A stretch of 64,000 bases of DNA from Gaiellasilicea sp963749515. Lineage in GTDB: Bacteria > Actinomycetota > Thermoleophilia > Gaiellales > Gaiellaceae. Numbering within the stretch: position 1 is the first letter of the stretch; every line of letters begins with the position of its first letter. A program made the translations under genes and the position numbers. The stretch lies in the NCBI GenBank assembly GCA_963749515.1, contig CAVVMR010000010.1:761254-825253 (forward strand), read 5' to 3'. The notes under the pieces were generated by a model. The model was not told the origin of the DNA and made no database searches. It was given only the letters and a program-made list of their open reading frames with translations. This document shows positions 21,962 through 30,485 of this stretch, piece by piece.

Positions 21962-24168
21962 GCGCGCAAAGAGCGGAGCGCGACGAGCCCGCGGAGCCGT
22001 GCAGTGCGGCCGAGACCGTGCCGGATCACTCGCAGGAGACCGCGCAGCTCCTTGTGCGCCCGCGCTGCCGCAGCGCCGCTCTTTTCCGGCGGCCCGAAGC
22101 GCGCCTCGGCCAGCGCAGCGGCGAACTTCCGCCCGTCGGCGCCGAGCTCCGCGCGCACGAGCTGCTGCAGCTCGGCCGGCGTAGCGCTCGACCGAACCTC
22201 GAGCCCCTGGTCGACGAGGAAGTCTGCGAGCTCGCGCCGGGCCGCACCCGCGAGCCGCCTCGGATCGCGCGTCAGATACCGCAGTCGCCGGCGGATGACC
22301 TTCGCGGCGCCGATCGCGCCGGCGATGACGAAACCGGACAGGAGCAGCAACCACAACGCAGCCGGCCGGCCGTCGTCGGCGGCTGCTCCGCCCGCGCGCT
22401 GCCGCTCCTCGAGTCGCTCTCTCTGGAGGAAGCGCTCGAGCTCGCTTGCACCGCCTCTCGCGCTGGCACCGTCGGGCCCGGCGAAGGCATCGGCAGCGTC
22501 GCCGGCGTTGAATCCCGTCGAGGAGGCGCTGTAGTTGCCCGTCAGCGATCCGCGCCCGGGCGTCGGGTCGAAGGCAAGCCAGCCGTAGCCGGGGAACCAC
22601 GCCTCCACCCAGGCGTGGGCGTTGTGATCGGTTACGACCCAGCTGTCCCCGTCGCGCTTGCCGCTCGTGAACCCGCCCGCGACGCGCGACGGGATGCCGA
22701 GGAACCTGAGCATCAGCGCCATCGCGCCGGCGAAGTGCTGGCAGTAGCCGCTCTTGCCTTCGGTGACGAAGTGCGCAAGCGGCGGCAGGCCCCCGGTCGG
22801 GGGCGGTGATTCGTCGTAGGAGAAGCCGCCGGTGCTGCGCAGCCAGGTCTCGATCGCGACGACGGCTCCGTACGGTGTCCTCGCGCCGGCGCGCAGCCGC
22901 TTGGCCTGGTTCCAGAGCGCCTGGTACGGCCAGATCGCCACGTAGCGCTCGTCGTCGAAGAGCGCCTCCACCCGCTCATCGCGGCCCGCCGTGCCGAACG
23001 GCTCGACCCGTGTGCGGCCGATGTCGAAGAACCGTTCCAGCCCGGGCGGGTACTCGGCGTCGACCTGCGCCAGGTCGGCCGGCTCGGGTCGCGGTGAATA
23101 GCTGTAGACGGTGTAGCGCTCTCCGCGCGAGAGGCCGCCGGAGACACGCACGAGCCCGCCCGAGAGGTGGAAGACGCCGCCCAGCTGAGGCGCCTCCAGC
23201 GCGACCGGCTGTGCGGCGCCGATGATGTGCTGGTCCTGCAGCGCGCCGATCTCCACCTCCTGCTTCACCCAGGTGCTGCGGTTCAAGGATTCCGTCGGCA
23301 GAAGCGGGTCGTTCGGCAGCCTCCCGTTCGCGAGCCCGGTCGACAGCGGAACCGGATTGTCGAGCCACCGGTCCGAGTCGAACTGGTCGAGGGTCGTCGC
23401 CCGCCAGTAGAGCCCGCGCTTCGGGCCGGTGATCCGGAGCAAGGTTCGTTCCTTCTTCGAGAAGCTGATGCCGCCGTACTGCGCGTCCCAGACGTAGCTG
23501 ACCGAGACCACCCCGCCGACAGCCCTGCTCGGATTCCAGCTCTCCCACGCGAGCACGCTGTCCTTCGCGACGGCCGACGATGTCGATGCTGCCGCCGCGA
23601 CGAGAATGAGCGCCGCCCCGGCGAGGAATGCCGTGACCGGCTGGGTCGCGCGGAGGCCGGCGAGTGCCCAGAGAGCGCCGGCGAGGATCACCGCGCCGAA
23701 GAGGATGCTCCGCGACGGATACAGGGTTGCCGCCCAGCCCGCGCCGGCGACGACGGCCAGGACCGCAACGAGGGGACGTCGCGCCGCGATCGCGTGCGCG
23801 AGCAGGAGGCAGAACCCGAAGATCGCGATCAAGACGACTCCGTGCATCTTCACCCGCTCGATCCCGGAGAACGGCAGCGTGTTGTTGAAGAAGCCGTTCA
23901 TGCCGTCCGCGAGCCGCTCGGCGACAGGCACGAAGAACCCCCGCTTCTCGTCGGGAGCGGGCGTGTCGAACGCAATCCAGAGGGCCGTGAGCGCCGCCGG
24001 CACGGTGAGTGCGAGCCGGAGCGCGAGCGTGGGCGCCAGCGCAGGTGCGAGCGCGAGCGCAAGGATCCACCAGCCGTCGAGGCCTGCAGCCTGCGGACTC
24101 TCCAGCCGCAGCCACGAGACGGCAATGAGGGCCGCCGGGAAGGAGTAGACGGCGGCGGTCCTAACCAT
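21958..24168 (-). CDS. Membrane transglutaminase-like protein (TgpA-type)
   Basis: A protein of 736 aa. The N-terminal third has six or so membrane spans, then a large extracytoplasmic region with a transglutaminase-like core: Cys in GKSGYCQHFAGAMALMLR, His in DHNAHAWVEAWFPGYGW and Asp in AFDPTPG. A final span (LWLLLLSGFVIAGAIGAAK) and a 120-residue cytoplasmic C-terminus follow. This layout is the DUF3488/transglutaminase/DUF4129 family, which always travels with moxR and DUF58 genes. The start is ATG 24168, overlapping the DUF58 gene by 8 nt. Role inferred: peptide or cell-envelope processing assisted by the MoxR ATPase. Confidence 0.9.
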   Translation of the reverse strand: MVRTAAVYSFPAALIAVSWLRLESPQAAGLDGWWILALALAPALAPTLALRLALTVPAALTALWIAFDTPAPDEKRGFFVPVAERLADGMNGFFNNTLPFSGIERVKMHGVVLIAIFGFCLLLAHAIAARRPLVAVLAVVAGAGWAATLYPSRSILFGAVILAGALWALAGLRATQPVTAFLAGAALILVAAAASTSSAVAKDSVLAWESWNPSRAVGGVVSVSYVWDAQYGGISFSKKERTLLRITGPKRGLYWRATTLDQFDSDRWLDNPVPLSTGLANGRLPNDPLLPTESLNRSTWVKQEVEIGALQDQHIIGAAQPVALEAPQLGGVFHLSGGLVRVSGGLSRGERYTVYSYSPRPEPADLAQVDAEYPPGLERFFDIGRTRVEPFGTAGRDERVEALFDDERYVAIWPYQALWNQAKRLRAGARTPYGAVVAIETWLRSTGGFSYDESPPPTGGLPPLAHFVTEGKSGYCQHFAGAMALMLRFLGIPSRVAGGFTSGKRDGDSWVVTDHNAHAWVEAWFPGYGWLAFDPTPGRGSLTGNYSASSTGFNAGDAADAFAGPDGASARGGASELERFLQRERLEERQRAGGAAADDGRPAALWLLLLSGFVIAGAIGAAKVIRRRLRYLTRDPRRLAGAARRELADFLVDQGLEVRSSATPAELQQLVRAELGADGRKFAAALAEARFGPPEKSGAAAARAHKELRGLLRVIRHGLGRTARLRGLVALRSLRA

Positions 24169-25387
24169 GTGCGCTCCTCGCAGCGGAGGCTGCCCCGAGC
24201 ACCGTTGCCAGCGAGTCTCCGTGGCGGACGACCGCGATGGCGACGCCTGCGGCCTGGAGGCGGAGCAGTTCCGGCTCGATCCGCGTCGGACGGCCCACGA
24301 AGCTCGGAGCGTCGATCCACACGAGGCTGACACCCTGTCCGGCGAGCGAGCGCTGCACGAGCGTGGTTGCGAGCGCCGCGGAGGCGCTCGCGGTCACGAT
24401 CACGGTTTCCACGGCACGTGAGGCGGGGCCTCCGTCGCGCGCGAGGAGCTCGACGACCGGCCGCGTCCCGTCCGCCTCCGCAGCCGCGAGCAGGCCGAGT
24501 GCGACGAGCCAGTCACCCTCCAGGGAGGAGACCCTGACGTTCGGCCGCGACGCGGAGTTGACGGCCAGCACCGCCCGCCTTCCATGCGACGCATGCGAGC
24601 GGAGAATGGAGCCTGCGGCTCTCACCTGCTCGTCGAAGCTTCCCCCGGCGTCCGTGCTCGCCTGCGCGTCGAGGACGACGGCGATTTCGTCGCGCGGAGC
24701 GTCTTCGAGCTCCTTCACCATCAGCTGGCCGCGTCGTGCTGTTGTCCGCCAGTGCACCTTGCGCAGCGACTCGCCCTGCTCGTACTCGCGCACCGAGTGG
24801 AGGTCGAATCCCGACGGACGCCGCAGCAGCAGCCTCCGGCCGTCCTGCGCGTGCGCCCCACTCTCCGAAAAGAGCCGGTCGAGCGCGACGAGCCGGGGAT
24901 AGACGAGGAGTGAACCGCCTGCGACGAGATCGACCTCGGCGTGCGCCAGCCCGAAGGGGTCGTCGATCATCGCTTTCGCCTCCTCGACGACGTAGCGGCC
25001 GCGAGAGACCTGCTCGAGCACGTAGGTGCCTCGGTACGGGCCGCGCGCACGCTGGAGCGGCGTCTGCCGCTCGCCGAGCTTGGCGATCCGCTCGGTGACC
25101 GAGATCGAGGGCAGCGGCACGCGTGCCTCGGGCCTCGCCTCGAGCGTCACCCAGACGTCCTCGCCCTCGAAGAGGTGGCCGCCGCTCGCGCGCCGGCCGA
25201 GCAGTCCGCCGCCGATCCGCCGGCGCAGCGCGATCGGCCGGGCAGTCAGCCGGACCCACGTGCGCGCTGCGATCGGGCCCAGCACGAGCCCGGTCGCGAC
25301 CGGGTAGAGAGCTTTCGCGCCGAAGAGCCAGGCGACCACGTAGATCGCGACGCCGAGGAGAAGCGTCAGAACCCCGCGCCGAGTCAT
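24161..25387 (-). CDS. DUF58 domain protein
   Basis: A protein of 408 aa with two N-terminal membrane spans (about 5-45), a beta-rich section, and the DUF58 signature SVREYEQGESLRKVHWRTT followed by KELEDAPRDEIAVVLDA, which begins a von Willebrand A-like fold. DUF58 proteins are co-encoded with MoxR AAA+ ATPases and transglutaminase membrane proteins and are thought to be scaffold or metal-binding partners. It begins 3 nt after moxR and overlaps the transglutaminase gene, so the three are one operon. Confidence 0.9.
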   Translation of the reverse strand: MTRRGVLTLLLGVAIYVVAWLFGAKALYPVATGLVLGPIAARTWVRLTARPIALRRRIGGGLLGRRASGGHLFEGEDVWVTLEARPEARVPLPSISVTERIAKLGERQTPLQRARGPYRGTYVLEQVSRGRYVVEEAKAMIDDPFGLAHAEVDLVAGGSLLVYPRLVALDRLFSESGAHAQDGRRLLLRRPSGFDLHSVREYEQGESLRKVHWRTTARRGQLMVKELEDAPRDEIAVVLDAQASTDAGGSFDEQVRAAGSILRSHASHGRRAVLAVNSASRPNVRVSSLEGDWLVALGLLAAAEADGTRPVVELLARDGGPASRAVETVIVTASASAALATTLVQRSLAGQGVSLVWIDAPSFVGRPTRIEPELLRLQAAGVAIAVVRHGDSLATVLGAASAARSAHG

Positions 25388-25390
25388 GCG

Positions 25391-26353
25391 CTAGACCGGG
25401 ACCGGAGTCTGCTCCACGGCTTCGCCGACGATCTCCTCCGCCGTGAGGCCGGCAGAGCGAGCCTCGGGAGCGAGGATCAGCCGGTGAGCGAGCACCGGCC
25501 CGGCGATCGCCTTGACGTCGTCCGGGAGCACGTAGTCACGCCCGTCCGCGAGCGCGCGGGCCTTCGCGACCCGCAGGAGCGCGATCCCCGCGCGCGGGCT
25601 CGCTCCGAGCGCCAGCCTGGAGCTCGAGCGGGTGTGACGAAGGAGCGCCACGACGTAGCGGTTGAGGCTCTCTTCGACGAAGAGCGAGCGGGCCTCGTCG
25701 ATCGCGGCCAGGATCTCCACGATCCCCGCGACAGGCGCCAGGGTCTCGAGCGGCGGCTCGGTCGTCTGCTCGTTCAGCATCCGAGCCTCGTCCGCGAGCT
25801 GCGGATAGCCGAGCGAGAGGCGCATCGAGAAGCGGTCGAGCTGCGCTTCGGGGAGCGGATAGGTGCCCTCGTACTCGATCGGGTTCTGCGTCGCCAGCAC
25901 GATGAAAGGGCGCTCGAGCGGATACGACTCGCCGTCGATCGTCACCTGGTTCTCCTGCATCGCCTCGAGCAGCGCCGCCTGCGTCTTCGGCGAAGCCCGG
26001 TTGATCTCGTCGACCAGAAGGACGTTGGCGAAGACCGGTCCGGCTCGGAACTCGAACTCGTTCGTGCGCTGGTTGAAGACGTTGACGCCCGTGACGTCCG
26101 ACGGAAGCAGGTCGGGCGTGAACTGAATGCGCGAGAAGTCGACGTCGAGCGACCGCGCGAGCGACTTCGCGAGCATCGTCTTCCCCACGCCCGGAAAGTC
26201 CTCGATGATCACGTGGCCCTCGGCCAGGAGACCGAGAACGCAGAGCTGAAGCGTGTCGGCGGGCGCGTGCACGACGCGCGCGATGTTCGCCACCAGCTTC
26301 TCGACTGTCGCCGCCGAGATCGCCACAGCCGCAGGATCCCTATTCGCCTCCAC
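25391..26353 (-). CDS. MoxR family AAA+ ATPase
   Basis: A protein of 320 aa with Walker A EDFPGVGKTMLAKSLAR, Walker B VLLVDEINRASPKTQAALLEA (LLVDEINR core), sensor 1 VLATQNPIEYEGTYPLPEAQ and a C-terminal AAA lid ending with SPRAGIALLRVAKARAL and DVKAIAGPVLAHRL. MoxR proteins act as chaperones for maturation of protein complexes, often with VWA or DUF58 partners. The GTG start lies inside the end of coaBC (14-nt overlap). It leads the moxR-DUF58-transglutaminase set. Confidence 0.95.
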   Translation of the reverse strand: MEANRDPAAVAISAATVEKLVANIARVVHAPADTLQLCVLGLLAEGHVIIEDFPGVGKTMLAKSLARSLDVDFSRIQFTPDLLPSDVTGVNVFNQRTNEFEFRAGPVFANVLLVDEINRASPKTQAALLEAMQENQVTIDGESYPLERPFIVLATQNPIEYEGTYPLPEAQLDRFSMRLSLGYPQLADEARMLNEQTTEPPLETLAPVAGIVEILAAIDEARSLFVEESLNRYVVALLRHTRSSSRLALGASPRAGIALLRVAKARALADGRDYVLPDDVKAIAGPVLAHRLILAPEARSAGLTAEEIVGEAVEQTPVPV

Positions 26354-27524
26354 GGCGCTCCTCCAGCAGACGCTCGACCTCGTCCACGATCCCGGACGCG
26401 ATCTGGTCCTTCGACGCCCTCTCGAGCTGGCGCTCGCCGGCCTTCGTCACGAGCGTGACCGCGTTGTCCGGTGCGTCGAAGCCGATGCCGGGAGTGGACA
26501 CGTCGTTGTAGACGACGAGATCGATGTTCTTGTCGGTGAGCATCCTGCGCTTCCGGTCGAGGCCTGCCTCACCCGACTCGGCGCCAAACCCGACGAGGAC
26601 CTGCCCGTTGCGCTCCTGCTCGCCGAGCTGGGCGAGGACATCTGCGGTCGGTTCGAGCTCGAGATTCCAGACATCCTCGGTCTTTCCCCGCTTTCCCTCG
26701 ATCGGTTTGGCCGGCCGGTAGTCGGCGACCGCCGCCGCCATCACGACTACGTCGGCAGCGCCGGAACGGTTCCGGGCCTCGCGCTCGAGGTCGGCCGCAG
26801 TCGGGGCCTGAACGACCTCCACGCCTGCAGGTGCCGGCACGGACAGGTTCGCCGCCAGCAGCGTCACCTCCGCGCCGCGTCGACGGGCCTCGGCGGCGAC
26901 CGCCACGCCCATGCGGCCCGAGGAGCGGTTGCCGAGGAAACGCACCGCGTCGACGGGCTCGCGCGTGCCACCGGCACTGACGAGGACGTGTGTGCCTGCG
27001 AGCGAACCGGCAGTCGCATCGAGCAGCTCCTCGATCCGGCGAGCGATCACCTCCGGCTCGGTCATCCGGCCGGCGCCGACCTCGCCTTCCGCGAGCTCGC
27101 CCGCCTCGGGGCCGATCACCTCGACTCCGCGCGAGCGCAGCGTCGCCGCGTTCGCCTGCGTCGCCTCGTGCTCCCACATGCGGGTATTCATCGCCGGGGC
27201 GACGAGCACCGGCCCGCGGTGTGCCAGCGCCGCCTCGGTGAGGACGTCGTCAGCAAGGCCGTGCGCAAGCCTGGCAAGGGTGTTCGCGGTGAGCGGCGCG
27301 ATCACGAGCAGGTCGGCGCGCTCGAGGTGCGGGTAGGGATCAACGCTCGGCGACTTGCGCGCGAGCGCGAAGAACGTCTCCGCCCGGACGAAGCGGTCGG
27401 CAGCAGGCGTCGGCAGCGGCAGCACGTCGTGGCCCGCCTTGACGAGAAGGCGCACGAGCTCGCAGGCTTTGTAGGCCGCGATGCCGCCTGTGATCCCGAG
27501 CAGGATGCGCGCCATCGTTCCCAT
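26340..27524 (-). CDS. coaBC: Phosphopantothenoylcysteine decarboxylase/phosphopantothenate-cysteine ligase
   Basis: A 394-aa bifunctional coenzyme A enzyme. The FMN-dependent decarboxylase half (1-180) has GITGGIAAYKACELVRLL, catalytic His in PYPHLERADLLVIAP and the PAMNTRMWEH loop. The ligase half (185-394) has SAGGTREPVDAVRFLGNRSS, MAAAVADYRP and VGFGAES. The segment GELAEGEVGAGRMTEP has Glu where E. coli Dfp carries its catalytic Cys, a substitution also present in other Actinobacteria as far as I recall. ATG 27524 or ATG 27515 may be used. It is preceded by rpoZ and gmk, a common actinobacterial order. Confidence 0.95.
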   Translation of the reverse strand: MGTMARILLGITGGIAAYKACELVRLLVKAGHDVLPLPTPAADRFVRAETFFALARKSPSVDPYPHLERADLLVIAPLTANTLARLAHGLADDVLTEAALAHRGPVLVAPAMNTRMWEHEATQANAATLRSRGVEVIGPEAGELAEGEVGAGRMTEPEVIARRIEELLDATAGSLAGTHVLVSAGGTREPVDAVRFLGNRSSGRMGVAVAAEARRRGAEVTLLAANLSVPAPAGVEVVQAPTAADLEREARNRSGAADVVVMAAAVADYRPAKPIEGKRGKTEDVWNLELEPTADVLAQLGEQERNGQVLVGFGAESGEAGLDRKRRMLTDKNIDLVVYNDVSTPGIGFDAPDNAVTLVTKAGERQLERASKDQIASGIVDEVERLLEERRGGE

Positions 27525-27583
27525 TGTGCCCGCGAAGAGACCTCCACGGTTGCGGACTACCGGATCAGAGGCTCGGAAAAGGC

Positions 27584-27832
27584 CTAGCGCTTGCCGTAGT
27601 CGTACTTGATTTTCCCTTGAGCGATTTCTTCAAGGGACATCGTCAAGTAGTTCTTCGAGCGCGACTCGACGAGCGGCGGCGGAGCTTCCTCGAAGCCCAT
27701 GCCCTCACCGAGCTGGTGGTGGTAGTTGTTGATCTGCCGGGCGCGCTTCGCAGCGACGATGACCAGCGCATAGCGCGAGTCGACGCCACCGGCTTCGACG
27801 TTCAGCAGTTCATCGATACGAGGATGGATCAT
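27584..27832 (-). CDS. rpoZ: DNA-directed RNA polymerase omega subunit
   Basis: An 82-aa protein that stabilises the beta' subunit. It opens MIHPRIDELLNVEAGGVDSR and has the conserved YALVIVAAKRARQINNYH, then KNYLTMSLEEIAQGKIKYD. Length is normal for Actinobacteria. The ATG overlaps the gmk stop by 4 nt, and gmk-rpoZ-coaBC is a classic cluster. Confidence 0.96.
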   Translation of the reverse strand: MIHPRIDELLNVEAGGVDSRYALVIVAAKRARQINNYHHQLGEGMGFEEAPPPLVESRSKNYLTMSLEEIAQGKIKYDYGKR

Positions 27833-28422
27833 GGACGGGCCATGGTAGCTGCAAGCACGAGCTCCCGCTCGATCAGGGCGAGGAGCGCCTCCGTTGCCCG
27901 CGCGACGTCGTCGTTACGGACCATGTACCGGAAGCGGTAGGCCTGCTCGAGCTGGTGCCTGGCAAGTGCGATCCGATCGCCGATCTCGCCGGAGCTCTCG
28001 GTGTCGCGGGCGCGCAGCCGGCGCTCGAGCTCGGGGACGTCGGCGGCGATGAAGAGCGTCACGCTGTGCTCGACCTCCTCCTGCACCTTCAGTGCGCCGT
28101 CGGTCTCGAGCTCCAGGATGCAGACGCGACCTTCCGCGGCGATCCGGTCGAGCTCCGACGCCAATGTCCCGTAGCGCCCGCCGACGAAGGTCACGTGCTC
28201 GAGGAACGCGCCTTCCTCGATCCTGGCGACGAACTCCTCCTCGCTCAGGAACCAGTACTCACGGCCGCTCTGCTCGCCGGGGCGCTGCGGCCGGGTGGTC
28301 GCAGAGATCGCGACCTCGAGCTCGGGCTGGCGCTCGACGAGACGCTTGATCAGCGTCCCCTTGCCTGCCCCACTGGGACCCGTGACGACGAAAACCGGAA
28401 GCGGGGTGCCTCGCGTGGTCAC
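27829..28422 (-). CDS. gmk: Guanylate kinase
   Basis: A 197-aa enzyme phosphorylating GMP to GDP. Walker A is VVTGPSGAGKGTLIKRL. The GMP-binding segment contains ATTRPQRPGEQSGREYWFL, then GAFLEHVTFVGGRYGTL and the LID residues RLRARDTESSGEIGDRIAL. Length is normal. The start is GTG 28422. Structured element copy 2 lies directly upstream, separating it from mihF, so the gmk ribosome binding site sits next to the left arm of that element. Confidence 0.97.
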   Translation of the reverse strand: MTTRGTPLPVFVVTGPSGAGKGTLIKRLVERQPELEVAISATTRPQRPGEQSGREYWFLSEEEFVARIEEGAFLEHVTFVGGRYGTLASELDRIAAEGRVCILELETDGALKVQEEVEHSVTLFIAADVPELERRLRARDTESSGEIGDRIALARHQLEQAYRFRYMVRNDDVARATEALLALIERELVLAATMARP

Positions 28423-28430
28423 GTTACTGC

Positions 28431-28541
28431 GCCGCCGGCGTTCCCGAAGCGAGCGAGACTAGGACGCAAGAAGTGTCCGTGCTGGTAGCACGGACGCGAC
28501 TGAGGACGACGGATCGCGATGTCTTCGGGGGCGCCGGCGGC
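28431..28541 (+). repeat. Structured intergenic element, copy 2 (between gmk and mihF)
   Basis: Outer arms 28431-28449 and 28523-28541 form a 19-bp helix with two adjacent U-G positions (28441, 28442). Inside, 28473-28483 and 28487-28497 form an 11-bp hairpin with a GGT loop and one U-G position (28474-28496). The core shared with copy 1 is AGGACGCA, the hairpin with GCTGGNAGC tip, then GCGACTGAGGACG. It lacks the extra internal helix of copy 1, so it is the shorter form. Arm sequences are unrelated to those of copy 1 yet still complementary, which is what selection for structure produces. Confidence 0.75.
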
Positions 28542-28567
28542 CCGGAGGACGTGGCCGCGCGAGGCAC

Positions 28568-28897
28568 TCAGCGGTTGAAGAGGCCAATCAGCTCGGCGCG
28601 CTGGCGCTCGGAGAGCCCGCCCACCGTCTTCGACTGGCTGATCCGGCACTGGTTCAGCAGCCGGGCGGCCTTGACGCGACCGAATTTGGGCACGGCCATG
28701 AGCATGTCGAAGACCTTCGCGGTCGACACATACTCCGGCGGATCGAGGAGGATTCCTTCGATCTGAACCCGTCCGTCCTTGAGGTCTTTCTTCAACCGGG
28801 CCCGGCGGACGCGGATGTCGTTGGCCCGTTTAAGAGCCTCCATCCGTTGATCGAGCGACCGCAGTGGGGCCTGGGCCTGCGTCTTCGACGACACCAT
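28568..28897 (-). CDS. mihF: Integration host factor, actinobacterial type
   Basis: A 109-aa basic DNA-binding protein with a helix-two-turn-helix core. Diagnostic segments are RSLDQRMEALKRANDIRVRR, LKKDLKDGRVQIEGILLDPP and MLMAVPKFGRVKAARLLNQC. Unrelated to HU/IHF of Proteobacteria, it organises the nucleoid and aids integrase function in mycobacteria and Streptomyces. It is encoded upstream of gmk, as in those genomes. A strong promoter lies 9 nt from its ATG with no room for a Shine-Dalgarno, so it is predicted to be leaderless. Confidence 0.95.
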   Translation of the reverse strand: MVSSKTQAQAPLRSLDQRMEALKRANDIRVRRARLKKDLKDGRVQIEGILLDPPEYVSTAKVFDMLMAVPKFGRVKAARLLNQCRISQSKTVGGLSERQRAELIGLFNR

Positions 28898-28906
28898 GAG
28901 CGCGGG

Positions 28907-28934
28907 ATACTAGCATCCTTCGGAGAACGGTCAA
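28907..28934 (-). promoter_or_regulatory. Promoter of mihF (leaderless type)
   Basis: Minus-strand TTGACC (28929-28934) and TAGTAT (28907-28912) are separated by 16 nt, the closest match to a sigma-70-type promoter in this region. The -10 hexamer ends 9 nt before the mihF ATG (28897). The -35 overlaps the last codons and stop of pyrD on the same strand. Confidence 0.7.
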
Positions 28935-29854
28935 GCAGTCGCTTTTGGGCTGTTTCCAGGCGTTTTTCGTGGGCTGTTGTCAAGATAGGAAACGCCTATT
29001 TGCAGGGATTCATGCGCGGTGCGGCGCGCGTCGAGGGGGTGGGCGAGGTCGCGAGCCGCCGCTTCGGCGGCAAGCTCGGACCGGATCCGGACCGGCGCAT
29101 CGGGGTCGGAGAAGAGAATCGTTCCGAGTGCGACGGCGCTCGCGCCGGCCGCGATCAGCTCGAGCGCGTCGAGCCCGGTGGCCACTCCTCCCATCCCGAC
29201 GAGCGGCAGATCGACGGCCGCCGAGCAGGCGTAGACCGCCGCCAGGGCGACCGGCTTCAGCGCGGGTCCCGAGTAGCCGCCGGTGCCGCGGCCGAGCGTG
29301 GGACGGAGCGTCTGCTCGTCGAGCGCGAGCCCGCGCAGCGTGTTCACGAGCGACAGCCCGTCGGCTCCGGCAGCCTCGACGGCACGAGCAACCTCGGCGA
29401 TGTCCCACGCTGCCGGCGAGAGCTTGGCGTACAGGGGCAAGGTCGTCGCCGCTCGGCAAGCAGACACGATCTCGGCCGCGCTCTCGGGCGCCTCGTCGAC
29501 GTTCGGACATGAGAGGTTGAGCTCGATCGCCTCGACGTCCTCGAGCGCAGCGCACGTCTCGGCGTACTCGGCCGCTGAGAAGCCGCCGACCGAGATCCAG
29601 AGCGGAACCCCGAGCGTCCGCAGTCGCGGCAGGGTCTCGGCGAGGAAGCGCTCGCGGCCCGGGTTCGCAAGGCCGATCGAGTTGAGCATGCCGGCGTCGG
29701 TCTCGGCGATCCGCACCGGTGGGTTGCCCTCGCGCGGCTCGGGCGTGATCGTCTTCGTCACGAAGCCGTCGAGCGACCGCGCCACATCGGGGGCGGTCAG
29801 CGCGTCGAGACAGCCAGAGGCGTTAAGCAGCACAGAGCACCGGCCCTTCGACAC
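28931..29854 (-). CDS. pyrD: Dihydroorotate dehydrogenase, catalytic subunit (class 1B)
   Basis: A protein of 307 aa that oxidises dihydroorotate to orotate with FMN. Motifs are VLLNASGCLDAL at the N-terminus, FVTKTITPEPREGNPP, the active-site loop ELNLSCPNVDEAPES with its Cys, YAKLSPAAWD, NTLRGLALD and GMGGVATGLDALELIAAGA. The presence of pyrK directly upstream makes this the NAD-linked heterotetrameric form. GTG 29854 overlaps pyrK by 32 nt; GTG 29833 is an alternative that trims seven non-conserved residues. It is the last gene of the pyr operon. Confidence 0.95.
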   Translation of the reverse strand: MSKGRCSVLLNASGCLDALTAPDVARSLDGFVTKTITPEPREGNPPVRIAETDAGMLNSIGLANPGRERFLAETLPRLRTLGVPLWISVGGFSAAEYAETCAALEDVEAIELNLSCPNVDEAPESAAEIVSACRAATTLPLYAKLSPAAWDIAEVARAVEAAGADGLSLVNTLRGLALDEQTLRPTLGRGTGGYSGPALKPVALAAVYACSAAVDLPLVGMGGVATGLDALELIAAGASAVALGTILFSDPDAPVRIRSELAAEAAARDLAHPLDARRTAHESLQIGVSYLDNSPRKTPGNSPKATA

Positions 29855-30485
29855 AGAGGCGCTTCAGCTCCCCATCGATCTCGACGGCGCAGCCGTAACA
29901 GGCGCCGTAGCCGCAGGCCATCGGAGCCTCCCACGCGAGCTGTGCGTCGGGAGCGAGCGCGCGGAGTGCTGCGAGCATCGGCTCAGGTCCGCAGGCGAGC
30001 ACATCGATCGGGCCGTCCGGGAGCAGCTCGGTCACGTACGTCGGCTCGACGCAGACCTCCGCGTTCGGAACGAGAGCGGCCGCCTCTGCGTGCCACTCCG
30101 AGCGGAAGCCGAGAATTGCAGGCGGGGAGTCGAGCGCCGCGGAGAGGAACGGCAGCGGCGCTACGCCGATGCCGCCGCCGACGAGGATCGGCCGCGCGAC
30201 ATCGAGGTCGAAGCCGTTCCCAAGTGGGCCGAGCACGTGCAGGTTCTCGCCGCGCTCGAGCGCGCAGAGCGCACGCGTCCCAGGCCCGATCGAATCGATC
30301 AGGAACGCGAGCTCTCCGGCGGCGGCCAGGCAGAGGCTCATCGGCCGCGGCAGCACCCGGCCCGGCGCCTCGAGCATGAAGAACTGGCCGGGAACGCCGT
30401 TCTCCAGCCCTCCACTCTCGACCCGAAGCAGTGTGTAGGGGCCGATCTGCTCGGTGCCGGTGACGCTAAGCAGCCCGCGTCTCAT
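29823..30485 (-). CDS. pyrK: Dihydroorotate dehydrogenase electron transfer subunit
   Basis: A 220-aa FAD and 2Fe-2S protein that passes electrons from PyrD to NAD+. It has the FAD-binding segment RPMSLCLA, the NAD-domain loop LVGGGIGVAPLPFL, and the iron-sulfur ligands CGYGACYGC plus Cys in LCVEGPVL near the C-terminus. ATG 30485 lies inside the end of carB (20-nt overlap). pyrK immediately before pyrD matches Bacillus-like operons. Confidence 0.93.
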   Translation of the reverse strand: MRRGLLSVTGTEQIGPYTLLRVESGGLENGVPGQFFMLEAPGRVLPRPMSLCLAAAGELAFLIDSIGPGTRALCALERGENLHVLGPLGNGFDLDVARPILVGGGIGVAPLPFLSAALDSPPAILGFRSEWHAEAAALVPNAEVCVEPTYVTELLPDGPIDVLACGPEPMLAALRALAPDAQLAWEAPMACGYGACYGCAVEIDGELKRLCVEGPVLCAA

